A stretch of 64,000 nucleotides of DNA from Oscillospiraceae bacterium. GTDB lineage: Bacteria; Bacillota; Clostridia; Oscillospirales; Ruminococcaceae. Positions 26,222 through 35,100 of this stretch are shown here, one piece after another. Every line of letters starts with the position of its first letter. Positions within the stretch are counted from its first letter, which is position 1. Location of the stretch: contig JAFSIC010000046.1 in NCBI GenBank assembly GCA_017439985.1, positions 1 to 64,000 of the forward strand. Direction: 5' to 3'. Both the position numbers and the translations under genes were made by a program. Under the pieces are notes generated by a model. It worked only from the letters and a program-made list of their open reading frames with translations, had not been told where the DNA came from and did not search any database.

Positions 26222-26760
26222 TATTTTGCACCTCCTGCTTTCTTAACCAGCCAGCCTGCCAGTCCTGCACCGATAACGAAAAAGATCGGAGAAACGTCAA
26301 GCAGCAGCATACCGAGGAAAACTACCAGTGCAATCACCATGGTAGCTTTGTCCACAACGCCTTTTTTCCAGAGGGTCTGTACCGCATTGAGAACCAGAAC
26401 ACCTACGCAGACACGAATACCTGCAAAGGCATGTTTTACGATTTCCAGTTCTGCGAAGTTCTGCAGGAAGGCTGCAATAATGGTAATGATGATGAGGGAT
26501 GGGAAAATCATACCCGCTGTGGAGAAGATAGCGCCAAGAACCCCACGGTTTTTATAGCCTACAAAGGTTGCCACGTTAACGGCAATGATGCCCGGAGTGC
26601 ACTGACCGATCGCATAGTAGTCCATGATCTCTTCTTCGGTGGCCCAGTGGCGTTTGCCTACCACTTCCTGCTGAAGCATCGGCAGCATAGCATAACCGCC
26701 GCCGAAAGTCAGACCGCCGACTCTTGCAAAGGTCAGGAACAGATCAAATAATTCGTTCAA
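26221..26760 (-). CDS. Chromate transporter, first half-size subunit
   Basis: Membrane protein of 179 residues, the partner of the adjacent CHR subunit. Family markers are FARVGGLTFGGGYAMLPML near the N terminus and GQCTPGIIAVNVATFVGY. The pair corresponds to the two halves of long-chain ChrA. The ATG at 26760 follows GAAAGGA. No regulator of the ChrB type is nearby, so substrate and induction are open. Confidence 0.93.
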   Translation of the reverse strand: MNELFDLFLTFARVGGLTFGGGYAMLPMLQQEVVGKRHWATEEEIMDYYAIGQCTPGIIAVNVATFVGYKNRGVLGAIFSTAGMIFPSLIIITIIAAFLQNFAELEIVKHAFAGIRVCVGVLVLNAVQTLWKKGVVDKATMVIALVVFLGMLLLDVSPIFFVIGAGLAGWLVKKAGGAK

Positions 26761-26835
26761 GAATATCTTTCCTTTCTGTTGATGAAAATTCTTCCCTCAT
26801 TATAAGCCCATGACAGAAAATTAGCAAGGAAAATA

Positions 26836-27330
26836 CTATAATTTTGCAATGATTCCTGCAATTTCTTCTGGATTTTTCTGCGATGTATCGATTTTAGCTG
26901 TATTGAGTTGTTTGTACAGTGATAGACGCGCCAAACTGCGTTCTTCGATATCCGCTTGTCGGATACCCTGTGCAATGTCTTTTTCCAGACGCTGACACAG
27001 GGAGTTTCTATCGCAGAGAAGAGAAACAGTATGTATCTCGATATCCTCCATCTTCAGACGTTCCAGAATATCATCAATAATCTCCTGTTGATGCATGACC
27101 CAGCAGAAAATCACATTCTCATAAACTGAACAAGCAAGAAAATTATTCAGTAAATGACAGATGTTGTCAAGTACCATCTCTTTTGTTTCGTCCGTCACCT
27201 GAAATGGGTCGGCGTCCCAGCACCAATCCCCATCCAGAAAAACGCTGTTTGGAAGCAGCCGTTTTAGTTTTTGACAAACTGTGGTTTTTCCTACTCCCAT
27301 TGTTCCGCCGATCAGATATAAATGTTTCAT
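26836..27330 (-). CDS. P-loop ATPase/kinase, substrate unknown
   Basis: Small P-loop protein of 164 residues. Walker A is GGTMGVGKTT at residues 8-17; FLDGDWCWD at about 32-40 looks like the substrate-binding acid of small-molecule kinases. The C-terminal region has basic residues of a lid (RLEKDIAQGIRQADIEERS). I chose the ATG at 27330 because it starts the P-loop strand and GGGAG precedes it. The layout suggests phosphorylation of a small molecule or antibiotic, as in shikimate- or chloramphenicol-kinase-like proteins, but nothing fixes the substrate. Confidence 0.75.
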   Translation of the reverse strand: MKHLYLIGGTMGVGKTTVCQKLKRLLPNSVFLDGDWCWDADPFQVTDETKEMVLDNICHLLNNFLACSVYENVIFCWVMHQQEIIDDILERLKMEDIEIHTVSLLCDRNSLCQRLEKDIAQGIRQADIEERSLARLSLYKQLNTAKIDTSQKNPEEIAGIIAKL

Positions 27331-27344
27331 TCTTTTCTCCCACA

Positions 27345-27372
27345 AAAACAAACGCCCCAAAACGGGGCGTTT
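27345..27372 (-). terminator. Terminator of the Cys-rich protein gene
   Basis: Nine-base stem AAACGCCCC (27350-27358) with GGGGCGTTT (27364-27372); on the minus strand TGTTTTTGTG follows. It ends the transcript just upstream of the kinase gene. Confidence 0.88.
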
Positions 27373-27386
27373 GAGGTTTCTTATGA

Positions 27387-27686
27387 TTAAGCCTGTGGCT
27401 CTTCCACTGCTTCTTCTGCGCAGCATTCTTCGCAGCAGCCGCAGTCACAGCAAGCTTCTTCACTGCAAGCGTCACAGTTGCCGCAGCAGCATTCTTCGCA
27501 CTCGTCGTCCAGAGAAGCTTCGTAATATTCGGTATCTTCTTCCAGATCATCGTAGTACAGTTCATCGTCGAAATCATCCAGAACTGTGTCATCATGTTTT
27601 TTCTTGAAGTATGCAGCCAAAGCGATCAGTACGCCGAGAACAGCCACTGCCAGAGCAGCCAGGGAAATCAGAGTGCTTTTTTTCAT
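27387..27686 (-). CDS. Membrane-anchored acidic Cys-rich protein, 99 residues
   Basis: Unrecognised protein with an N-terminal membrane helix (STLISLAALAVAVLGVLIAL), a short basic stop KKKH, an Asp/Glu/Tyr-rich segment (residues 32-60) and then 13 cysteines within about 30 residues (CEECCCGNCDAC and EACCDCGCCEECC), with an acidic end. The topology could be signal-anchor with the tail outside. The cysteine density suggests metal binding or extensive disulfides. A GGAGG-type site before the ATG and a downstream terminator support expression. It lies 108 bases after gpmI on the same strand. Confidence 0.72.
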   Translation of the reverse strand: MKKSTLISLAALAVAVLGVLIALAAYFKKKHDDTVLDDFDDELYYDDLEEDTEYYEASLDDECEECCCGNCDACSEEACCDCGCCEECCAEEAVEEPQA

Positions 27687-27794
27687 CGCGGAGTCCTCCT
27701 AAAAATATGATACTTTTATTATAAACGCAGTCGGGAAAAATAACAATCCATTTTTGACTGCTTCTCCGCAAAAATCTGCATTTTTCTGTTTTCT

Positions 27795-29309
27795 TTATGC
27801 AAGAATCAGGCTTTCACCGGACATAGCTTCCGGTTTTTCCAGACCAAGCACAGACAGCATCGTCGGTGCCAGGTCAGCCAGTCTGCCGCCTTCGCGGAGC
27901 TTGATATCGCCCAGACCAACTGCCAGCAGCGGAACCGGATTGGTAGTGTGAGCGGTGAATGGAGTGTTGTCTTCTGCCAGCATCTGATCAGCATTGCCGT
28001 GGTCAGCGGTCAGAAGAACTGCACCACCCAATTCCAGAGTCTTATTCACGATGCGTCCTACACAGGTATCAACGGCTTCCACTGCTTTTACAGCAGCTTC
28101 AAAGACGCCGGTGTGGCCAACCATGTCGCAGTTTGCATAGTTGATGATGATAACATCGTAGTTGCCCAGACGTTCCTCCAGAGCGTCAGTCACCTCGTAA
28201 GCACTCATCTCAGGCTGCAGGTCGTAGGTTGCAACCTTTGGGGAGTTGATGAGACAGCGATCTTCGCCCGGATATACGGTTTCTACGCCGCCATTGAAGA
28301 AGAAGGTAACGTGGGCATACTTCTCCGTTTCAGCAATACGCAGCTGTTTGAGACCTTTGTTGGAGATATATTCGCCGAAGGTATCTTCCAGACTCTGTGG
28401 GTGGAAGGCAACCTGTACGTTTGGCATGGTTGCATCGTATTGGGTCATGCAGGTGTAGCAGAGAGGGAAGAAGCCTTTTGCTCGTTCAAAGCCGTTGAAT
28501 GCTTCATCAACCAAAGTGCGGGTGATCTCTCTTGCACGGTCAGGACGGAAGTTAAAGAAGATCACGGAGTCGTTAGCAGAGATGCTGCCGTTTTTATCCA
28601 CAACAACAGGAACAACGAACTCATCGGTAACACCGTTGGCATAGGAATCTGCCATTGCTTTTACCGGGTCGGATTCTTCCACACCGATGCCGTTGACCAT
28701 TGCGTCATAGGCTTTGCTGACACGTTCCCAACGGTTATCGCGGTCCATTGCGTAGTAGCGACCGCAGATGGTTGCGATTTTGCCCACGCCCAGTCTGTTC
28801 AGTTCAGCCTGCAGCTGTTCCACATAGTCCTTACCGGAGGATGGCGGAACATCGCGGCCGTCCATGAAGCAGTGAACGTAAACTTTCTCCAGACCCTGTT
28901 CTTTTGCCATCGCCAGCAGACCAAAGAGATGCTGAATGTGGCTGTGTACACCGCCGTCAGACAGCAGGCCCATCAGATGCAGGGAAGAATCATGCTCTTT
29001 GCAGTTTGCAACTGCTTTCTGCAGTTCCGGAATGGCAGAAAGACCGCCTTCTTCTACGGTTTTTGTGATGCGGGTCAGTTCCTGATATACAATGCGGCCT
29101 GCACCGATGTTGGTATGACCAACCTCAGAGTTGCCCATCTGGCCTCTTGGCAGACCAACATCCATACCGGAAGCCTGAATTTCAGTGTGAGGATACTTTG
29201 CCATCAGCGCGTCGATGTTTGGGGTTTTTGCACTGTAAATGGCATTGCCGACGGTGGAATTATTGATTCCGAAGCCGTCGAGAATCATTAAAACAAGTGG
29301 TTTTTTCAT
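27795..29309 (-). CDS. gpmI: 2,3-bisphosphoglycerate-independent phosphoglycerate mutase
   Basis: Glycolytic enzyme interconverting 3- and 2-phosphoglycerate, with two manganese ions and a phosphoserine intermediate. The 504-residue protein has the alkaline-phosphatase-like core: LVLMILDGFG at the start, the serine motif MGNSEVGHTN near residue 63 and the metal motif LTADHGNADQM near the end. The ATG at 29309 has AGGTG upstream; an in-frame GTG directly after the tpiA stop is less likely. It follows tpiA by nine bases. Confidence 0.97.
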   Translation of the reverse strand: MKKPLVLMILDGFGINNSTVGNAIYSAKTPNIDALMAKYPHTEIQASGMDVGLPRGQMGNSEVGHTNIGAGRIVYQELTRITKTVEEGGLSAIPELQKAVANCKEHDSSLHLMGLLSDGGVHSHIQHLFGLLAMAKEQGLEKVYVHCFMDGRDVPPSSGKDYVEQLQAELNRLGVGKIATICGRYYAMDRDNRWERVSKAYDAMVNGIGVEESDPVKAMADSYANGVTDEFVVPVVVDKNGSISANDSVIFFNFRPDRAREITRTLVDEAFNGFERAKGFFPLCYTCMTQYDATMPNVQVAFHPQSLEDTFGEYISNKGLKQLRIAETEKYAHVTFFFNGGVETVYPGEDRCLINSPKVATYDLQPEMSAYEVTDALEERLGNYDVIIINYANCDMVGHTGVFEAAVKAVEAVDTCVGRIVNKTLELGGAVLLTADHGNADQMLAEDNTPFTAHTTNPVPLLAVGLGDIKLREGGRLADLAPTMLSVLGLEKPEAMSGESLILA

Positions 29310-29318
29310 TGCTTTCAC

Positions 29319-30083
29319 CTATTTTGCTGCGTCGATGATGCCGGCAAAGTCAGCTGCTTTCAGAGCAGCGCCGCCGATCAGACCACCGTCAACATGAACT
29401 TTTTCCAGCAGTTCTTTTGCGTTGGATGGTTTCATGGAGCCGCCGTACTGAATGGTGGTAGCTTCTGCTACTGCTTCGCCGTAGAGCTCAGCCAGCACTT
29501 TGCGGATCTGACCGCAAACTTCGTCAGCCTGATCTGCAGTTGCGGTTTTGCCGGTACCGATTGCCCAAACCGGTTCGTAAGCGATGATGATGGATTTCAT
29601 TTCTTCTTCGGAAACGCCCATGAGAGCCACTTTGGTCTGCATGCGAACGATTTCTTCGGTGATGCCCTGTTCTCTCTGTTCCAGAACTTCGCCAACGCAA
29701 ACGATTGGTTTCAGACCTGCATTGAGAGCAGCGCGCAGTCTCTGGTTTACAGTCACGTCGGTTTCGCCGAAGTACTGACGGCGTTCGGAGTGACCGAGGA
29801 TAACGTATTCTACGCCCAGCTCTTTCAGCATACCTGCAGAGATTTCAGCGGTGAATGCACCGGATTCTGCCCAGTGGCAGTTCTGTGCGCCGACTTTGAT
29901 GTTGGTACCTTTGGTGGCTTCCAGTGCAACCTGCAGGTCAACGAATGGTACGCAAACAATAACGCCGCATTCTGCATTCGCAGCGAGAGGTTTCAGGTCT
30001 TCGATGAGAGCTTTTGCAGCAGCAGGGCCGCAGTTCATTTTCCAGTTGCCGGCGATAACAGCGGCACGCAGTTCTTTTTTCAT
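29319..30083 (-). CDS. tpiA: Triosephosphate isomerase
   Basis: Interconverts dihydroxyacetone phosphate and glyceraldehyde 3-phosphate in glycolysis. The 254-residue TIM barrel has GNWKMN near residue 13 (catalytic Lys), GHSERRQYFGE (catalytic His), the signature AYEPVWAIGTGKTA with the catalytic Glu, and QYGGSMKPSN. I use the ATG at 30083, where MKKELRAAVIAGNWKMN is the proper N terminus and AAAGGACG lies upstream. It forms a unit with gpmI. Confidence 0.98.
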   Translation of the reverse strand: MKKELRAAVIAGNWKMNCGPAAAKALIEDLKPLAANAECGVIVCVPFVDLQVALEATKGTNIKVGAQNCHWAESGAFTAEISAGMLKELGVEYVILGHSERRQYFGETDVTVNQRLRAALNAGLKPIVCVGEVLEQREQGITEEIVRMQTKVALMGVSEEEMKSIIIAYEPVWAIGTGKTATADQADEVCGQIRKVLAELYGEAVAEATTIQYGGSMKPSNAKELLEKVHVDGGLIGGAALKAADFAGIIDAAK

Positions 30084-30099
30084 GGCAAATCGTCCTTTC

Positions 30100-30654
30100 T
30101 TAATCGACGTTATATCTCGGCTGTCTCGGGTGGCAATGTCCTGCAATGCCCACGGGAACGTTGTTTCTGCAGAGGAACATCGGGATCCATTCCAAGCCGA
30201 GAATACATAAAATCAAATACAATACGGAATATTCCGGTTCATAATCACAGAACGTTTTATAATAACAGAGCAATTCCAGGATGCGGCAGGCCAGTTCGGA
30301 CAATGCCACCACACCGGAACATAGCAACAACAGAATCGATGCATTGATCCCGATCATCCATGCTGCCACAAGGCTCACAGTGATCAGTACGCCAAAGCCC
30401 ACACCGATCAATCTCAGCAAAGGCAGCAGAAAACGATAAGCGCTTCGTTTCTCCACGGTACTGTTGTAGCGGTCTGCCATCTGTCCCAGAATATACAGGC
30501 GCAGCAACGGGATCCATGCCATGAACGCCGGTTTGATGCCGGTGTTGTCGGCCATTTTATACAGACCGTAGGAATACATGGCATAGGCTGCAATGGAAAT
30601 AAACAGCGCCAGCGGAACAGCAGAAAACAGTGTGACAAACGCACTTGCACTCAT
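30100..30654 (-). CDS. Multi-pass membrane protein of unknown function
   Basis: 184-residue membrane protein with about five helices. The pattern SYGLYKMADNTGIKPAFMAW followed by IPLLRLYILGQMAD occurs in a group of uncharacterised Firmicutes membrane proteins. AGGAGG is found ten bases before the ATG. It ends only 16 bases before tpiA, so it is probably the first gene of the tpiA-gpmI transcript, between a pgk terminator and the glycolytic genes. No catalytic motif is seen. Confidence 0.75.
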   Translation of the reverse strand: MSASAFVTLFSAVPLALFISIAAYAMYSYGLYKMADNTGIKPAFMAWIPLLRLYILGQMADRYNSTVEKRSAYRFLLPLLRLIGVGFGVLITVSLVAAWMIGINASILLLLCSGVVALSELACRILELLCYYKTFCDYEPEYSVLYLILCILGLEWIPMFLCRNNVPVGIAGHCHPRQPRYNVD

Positions 30655-30696
30655 GAATTGGGAAGCCTCCTGTTATCAGAAAAATATCCTGTGATT

Positions 30697-30731
30697 CGGA
30701 AAAAGCGGCACGAAGGTGCCTCCATGCCGCT
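30697..30731 (-). terminator. Terminator of pgk
   Basis: Stem AGCGGCA (30704-30710) with TGCCGCT (30725-30731) and a 14-base loop that can pair further; TTTTTCC follows on the minus strand. It separates pgk from the tpiA-gpmI unit. Confidence 0.8.
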
Positions 30732-30743
30732 TAGAGTTCAAAC

Positions 30744-31934
30744 TTATTTGTTATTGAGGGCAGCAATACCCGGCAGTTCCAGACCTTCGAGGAATTCCAG
30801 AGATGCGCCGCCGCCGGTGGAGATGTGGGTCATCTTGTCAGCAAAGCCCAGTTTGGTTACTGCAGCTACGGAGTCACCGCCGCCGATGATGGAGATGGCG
30901 TCGGTAGCAGCGATTGCTTTTGCAACTTCCATGGTACCTTCTGCGAATGCTGCAAATTCAAATACGCCCATAGGACCGTTCCAGATCACAGTGCCAGCGT
31001 CTTTTACAGCGTCACAGAACAGAGCGATGGATTTTGGACCGATGTCCAGACCCTGCCAGCCGTCAGGAATGTCACGACCGTCATTCACCTGTTTGTTGCA
31101 GTCTTCAGCGAAGTTATCACCGATTTTGTTGTCAACAGGCAGCAGGAATTTCACGCCGCGTTCTTCTGCTTTAGCCAGCATTTCTTTTGCCAGATCTACT
31201 TTATCGTCTTCGCAGATGGAGTTACCAACAGTGTGGCCCATAGCTTTGAAGAAGGTGTAAGCCATACCGCCGCCAACGATGAGAGTGTCAACTTTGTCCA
31301 ACAGGTTGTTGATAACACCGATCTTATCGGAAACTTTTGCACCGCCCAGGATAGCAACCAGAGGACGTTTTGGAGTGTTCAGAGCGTCACCCATGATGCT
31401 GATCTCTTTCTGGATCAGGTAGCCGCAAACTGCAGGCAGGTAATCTGCAACACCGGTGGTGGAGCAGTGTGCACGATGAGCGGTACCGAATGCGTCGTTT
31501 ACGTACAGATCAGCCAGAGAAGCCAGTTCTTTAGAGAACTCAGGAGCGTTTTTGGTTTCTTCTTTATGGTAACGAACGTTTTCCAGCAGCATTACATCGC
31601 CATTTTCCAGAGCAGCAGCCAGAGCTTTTGCGTCTTCTCCAACAACGTCTTTTGCCATTTTTACTTCTTTGCCCAGCAGTTCAGACAGGCGAGCTGCAAC
31701 AGGAGCCAGAGAGAATTCAGGCAGGAATTCGCCCTTTGGTCTGCCCAGATGAGAGCAGAGGATCACTTTTGCGTTGTTGTCCAGCAGATATTTGATGGTA
31801 GGCAGAGCAGCAACGATACGTTTGTCGTTGGTGATTTTGCCTTCTTTCAGAGGAACGTTAAAGTCACAGCGAACCAGAACGCGTTTGCCCTCTACGCAAA
31901 CATCTTCAATGGTCTTTTTATTCAAGGAAGTCAT
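30744..31934 (-). CDS. pgk: Phosphoglycerate kinase
   Basis: Transfers phosphate from 1,3-bisphosphoglycerate to ADP in glycolysis. The 396-residue protein shows [12 protein letters not shown] near the N terminus, [38 protein letters not shown] and the C-terminal GGGDSVAAV. The start is the ATG at 31934, preceded by AAAGGGTG. It has its own promoter at 32010-32038 and its own terminator, and strongly biased codons, as expected for a highly expressed gene. gapA is not next to it. Confidence 0.98.
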   Translation of the reverse strand: MTSLNKKTIEDVCVEGKRVLVRCDFNVPLKEGKITNDKRIVAALPTIKYLLDNNAKVILCSHLGRPKGEFLPEFSLAPVAARLSELLGKEVKMAKDVVGEDAKALAAALENGDVMLLENVRYHKEETKNAPEFSKELASLADLYVNDAFGTAHRAHCSTTGVADYLPAVCGYLIQKEISIMGDALNTPKRPLVAILGGAKVSDKIGVINNLLDKVDTLIVGGGMAYTFFKAMGHTVGNSICEDDKVDLAKEMLAKAEERGVKFLLPVDNKIGDNFAEDCNKQVNDGRDIPDGWQGLDIGPKSIALFCDAVKDAGTVIWNGPMGVFEFAAFAEGTMEVAKAIAATDAISIIGGGDSVAAVTKLGFADKMTHISTGGGASLEFLEGLELPGIAALNNK

Positions 31935-32009
31935 TGTCAAAGCACCCTTTCTCATAACCGCTCTTGGCGGAATCATTACAATTTCTGATGCAGCTTTCGC
32001 ATCAATTCC

Positions 32010-32038
32010 ATTTTACCGCTTTATAAAACCTTTTGCAA
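32010..32038 (-). promoter_or_regulatory. Promoter of pgk
   Basis: On the minus strand TTGCAA (32038-32033), a 17-base spacer and TAAAAT (32015-32010), about 75 bases before the pgk ATG. Confidence 0.8.
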
Positions 32039-32109
32039 GGGTTTTGGGACTTTGTTCCTATTTTATTCAAAAATCAACTCTATTTTTAGATAAAATGCGT
32101 GGAAAAGCT

Positions 32110-32140
32110 GCAAAAAGCGCCCGGACAAGCCGGGCGCTTT
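32110..32140 (-). terminator. Terminator of the second sortase fusion gene
   Basis: Eleven-base stem AAAGCGCCCGG (32114-32124) with CCGGGCGCTTT (32130-32140); five T in a row follow on the minus strand. It starts seven bases after the stop. Confidence 0.92.
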
Positions 32141-32147
32141 TGAGAAG

Positions 32148-35100
32148 TTATGCTTCTGTTGGGGTTTCGGTTTGGTCAGATGGAGTTTCTTCGGATGGAG
32201 GGGTTTCTTCAGACAACTCGTCATCGAGAGAAGTTGCAGCTACTGCCAGAGGGCAGCCTTCTTGATGAGCGCCATCAACCGGAGTACAGGTGCAAGCATC
32301 AGCTGCTGGCTGGTTCAACGTAGAGCATTCGCTATTATGGAATCCTCCACACTGTCCACATGCAGAACATACTTCAAAATGTTCTCCATCTTCACCGCCA
32401 CAGTTATTGCATACCACTACTTCCGGTTCTACATAATGTTCACAGTCTTCCTGATGTGTTCCATCGATTGGCTGACCACAGGTTGCACAGGTATATTTCG
32501 AACAAGAAGAAGCATGTGGTTTTCCGTCCTCTACACCACATTCTGAGCATTTCTTGACTTCCTGTACAGGAGGCTGTTCTTCAGCTTCTGGGTCTTTTAC
32601 ATTGACTTTGAAGGTAGATACTACATTACCATTTTTATCTTTTACTGTAATGGTTACTGTACCGGCACTTTCCGTCATCAATTTACCGCTCTTATTGATA
32701 TAAGCAATGTCTTCGTTATCCGATGTCCAAGTATAGTCTTTGGAAACCTGTCCATTTACCAGTAACTGTGTAAAGTTTTCTGTATCCAAAGTTAAGTCAA
32801 GAGCACCGTTGTTTAATACTGTTCCTGTTGTATCATTTTGATTGGTAACCTGAACCTGTGCCGGTGGCGTCGTACCACTCTGATTGCCAGAGCTTTCACC
32901 CTGAACGGTCACGGTTGTGCTGCCGACTTTCTTGCCGTCATATTCGAAGGTTACATTGGAGCTGCCAGCAGAGCCTTCCGGAATGATCAGAACGATAACC
33001 AGAGTACCGTCATCGTTGATGTAGCTGTTTCTGTAGTCAATCTCAGCTTCCACGTCACCATCAATGTACACTTCCAGATCTTCCAGAATCGAAACATCGT
33101 TGGAGGATACCACAATCTGTGCAGTCGTTGTTCCTGCAGGAACAGTCACCGGATTTGCTGTTGCTGCCAATGGACCACTCTGTGTACCTCCGCCGTTTGC
33201 TCCTGTCACATAAACGTAGCAGGTTGCAGAAACCTTCGTTGTCTTGTCGGTAACGGTAACAGCGACAGGTTCATTGGTCGCAGCCACTGCTTTGACATAG
33301 AACTGCTTCTGGTTGGATTTGTTTGCAGAGCCTGTCAGTGCATCTCCGCCAATGCTCCATGTCAGATCAACAGCAGCATCTTCCGGATCAGCATAAACAG
33401 TCAGCGCAGCTTCCTGTCCTTCTGTCAGAGTGATTTCATCTTCCTCGAAGTACAGGTATTCCAGTGCGTTTTTCGCTTTAACAACGATAGTCACAGAAGC
33501 TGCATAGCCGCCGTCATCTGCCATTGCGGTGATTTTTGTTTCACCCGGTGCTACGGCAGTTACCAGACCGGTTTTCGCATCGACTGTTGCAATGGTTGGG
33601 GTGGAAGAGTCCCAAGTAGCGGTGTTGATCGGTGCATCGGCAGGATCGGTGATCGCTTTCAGCTGGAGAGTCTGTCCAACTTCCAGAATCTGCTCGGCTT
33701 TACCGTCGATCTTGATGCCTTTAACATGACCATATTTCGCTTTTTCGTTGAGAGCATCGTAGTATGCTTTTGGATAGTAAGCATCTTCGTTTACTTTTGC
33801 AGTGGAGGTGTCTACTGTTCTGTCTTCGCCTTCGCGAATTGCTCTCGCCAAAATAACACAGCGAGCGTTTGGACGGAAATCGTAACAACAGGTAGACAGA
33901 GTCAGCAGATTGTCATCCGGCTGAACATCTACGTCAATATCCCACATGGAACGTCTGCGTACTTCATTGACAAAGGCGTTGAATTCTTCTTCATCGTCAA
34001 AATCGACCTGCTGCCAGTATTTGAATACTGTACCGTTGTCCTGTTCCGGTTCGGAGTTGACGATCATGACACCGAAGATCTTATATTCCTGTTCTTTGTA
34101 AATACTATCGAAACGAACAACCGGATGCTGTTTATAGAAGTCCAGCTGTTTGTAGTAGGACAGTGGGTTAAACATCAAACCGTCATTACCAATGTTATGA
34201 CCGTAGATGATCAGATTATCGCTGCAGCGTTCCGGATCGGTATCCAGTCTGCATTCATAGTCCAGATAAGGGATACCGTAGTAATCATCCTCACCCTGGA
34301 AATTGCGTCGATGATAGTACAGATTGTCTTTCGACTGTACAACAGGATAGGACAGGTTGGTGCCTTCGATTTCGACCCAACCCTGCATATCATCATTGAT
34401 CGCAACAAACGGCTTATATTCATCGAGTACTTCTTCTTTTACAGCAGCCAGTTTTTCCTCATCGATTTCATAGTTATCCAGCTTGCCGTTTTTGAAGTCT
34501 TCCTTCATGTTGCTCAGTTCTTTGTTGGTTTCCACCGCATTGACACCCTGCTGATGGTGATTCATCAGGTAGCCAACGGAACAGCAGAACACACAGAGGC
34601 AAAGAATAATGCCCAGTTTGCGCATTTTCTCGCCGGTGCTGTCAGCTTTTTGCGGGAAGAAAGCGGTCGCAAAGCGTTTGAGCAGGGAAGGGTTTCCTTC
34701 TGCTTTGGTTTTCATTGAGGTCGTATCCTCCTTTTTGCCTGCTGCGGCAGCCATCGCAACGGTAGCGGCGGCAGCGCCTTTGGGCAGGGCAGGATGGGAA
34801 TCCGCAAACTTGCGGGCAAGATTCAGTGCGTGGGACACGCAGGCATCCGTCAGCTGCTGTACGGATTTGAAGCCACTGATTGGGATCTCTCTGCTGAGAG
34901 TATGACCGGAAAAGCTAGCTGCCACATGAGCGGAAGCTGCTTTCTCTCGGGAGGTCGGCAGGCTGATACCTACGCCAATGTGTTTGCTGTCAGAAACAGC
35001 CGCTGCCATTGCTGCCGCTGTCTGATTGCTGACAGCGCCATATTTCTTGATGATATCAGCAACAGCAGGGTTGCTCATGGCATCCTGCGGGAAGTTCAGT

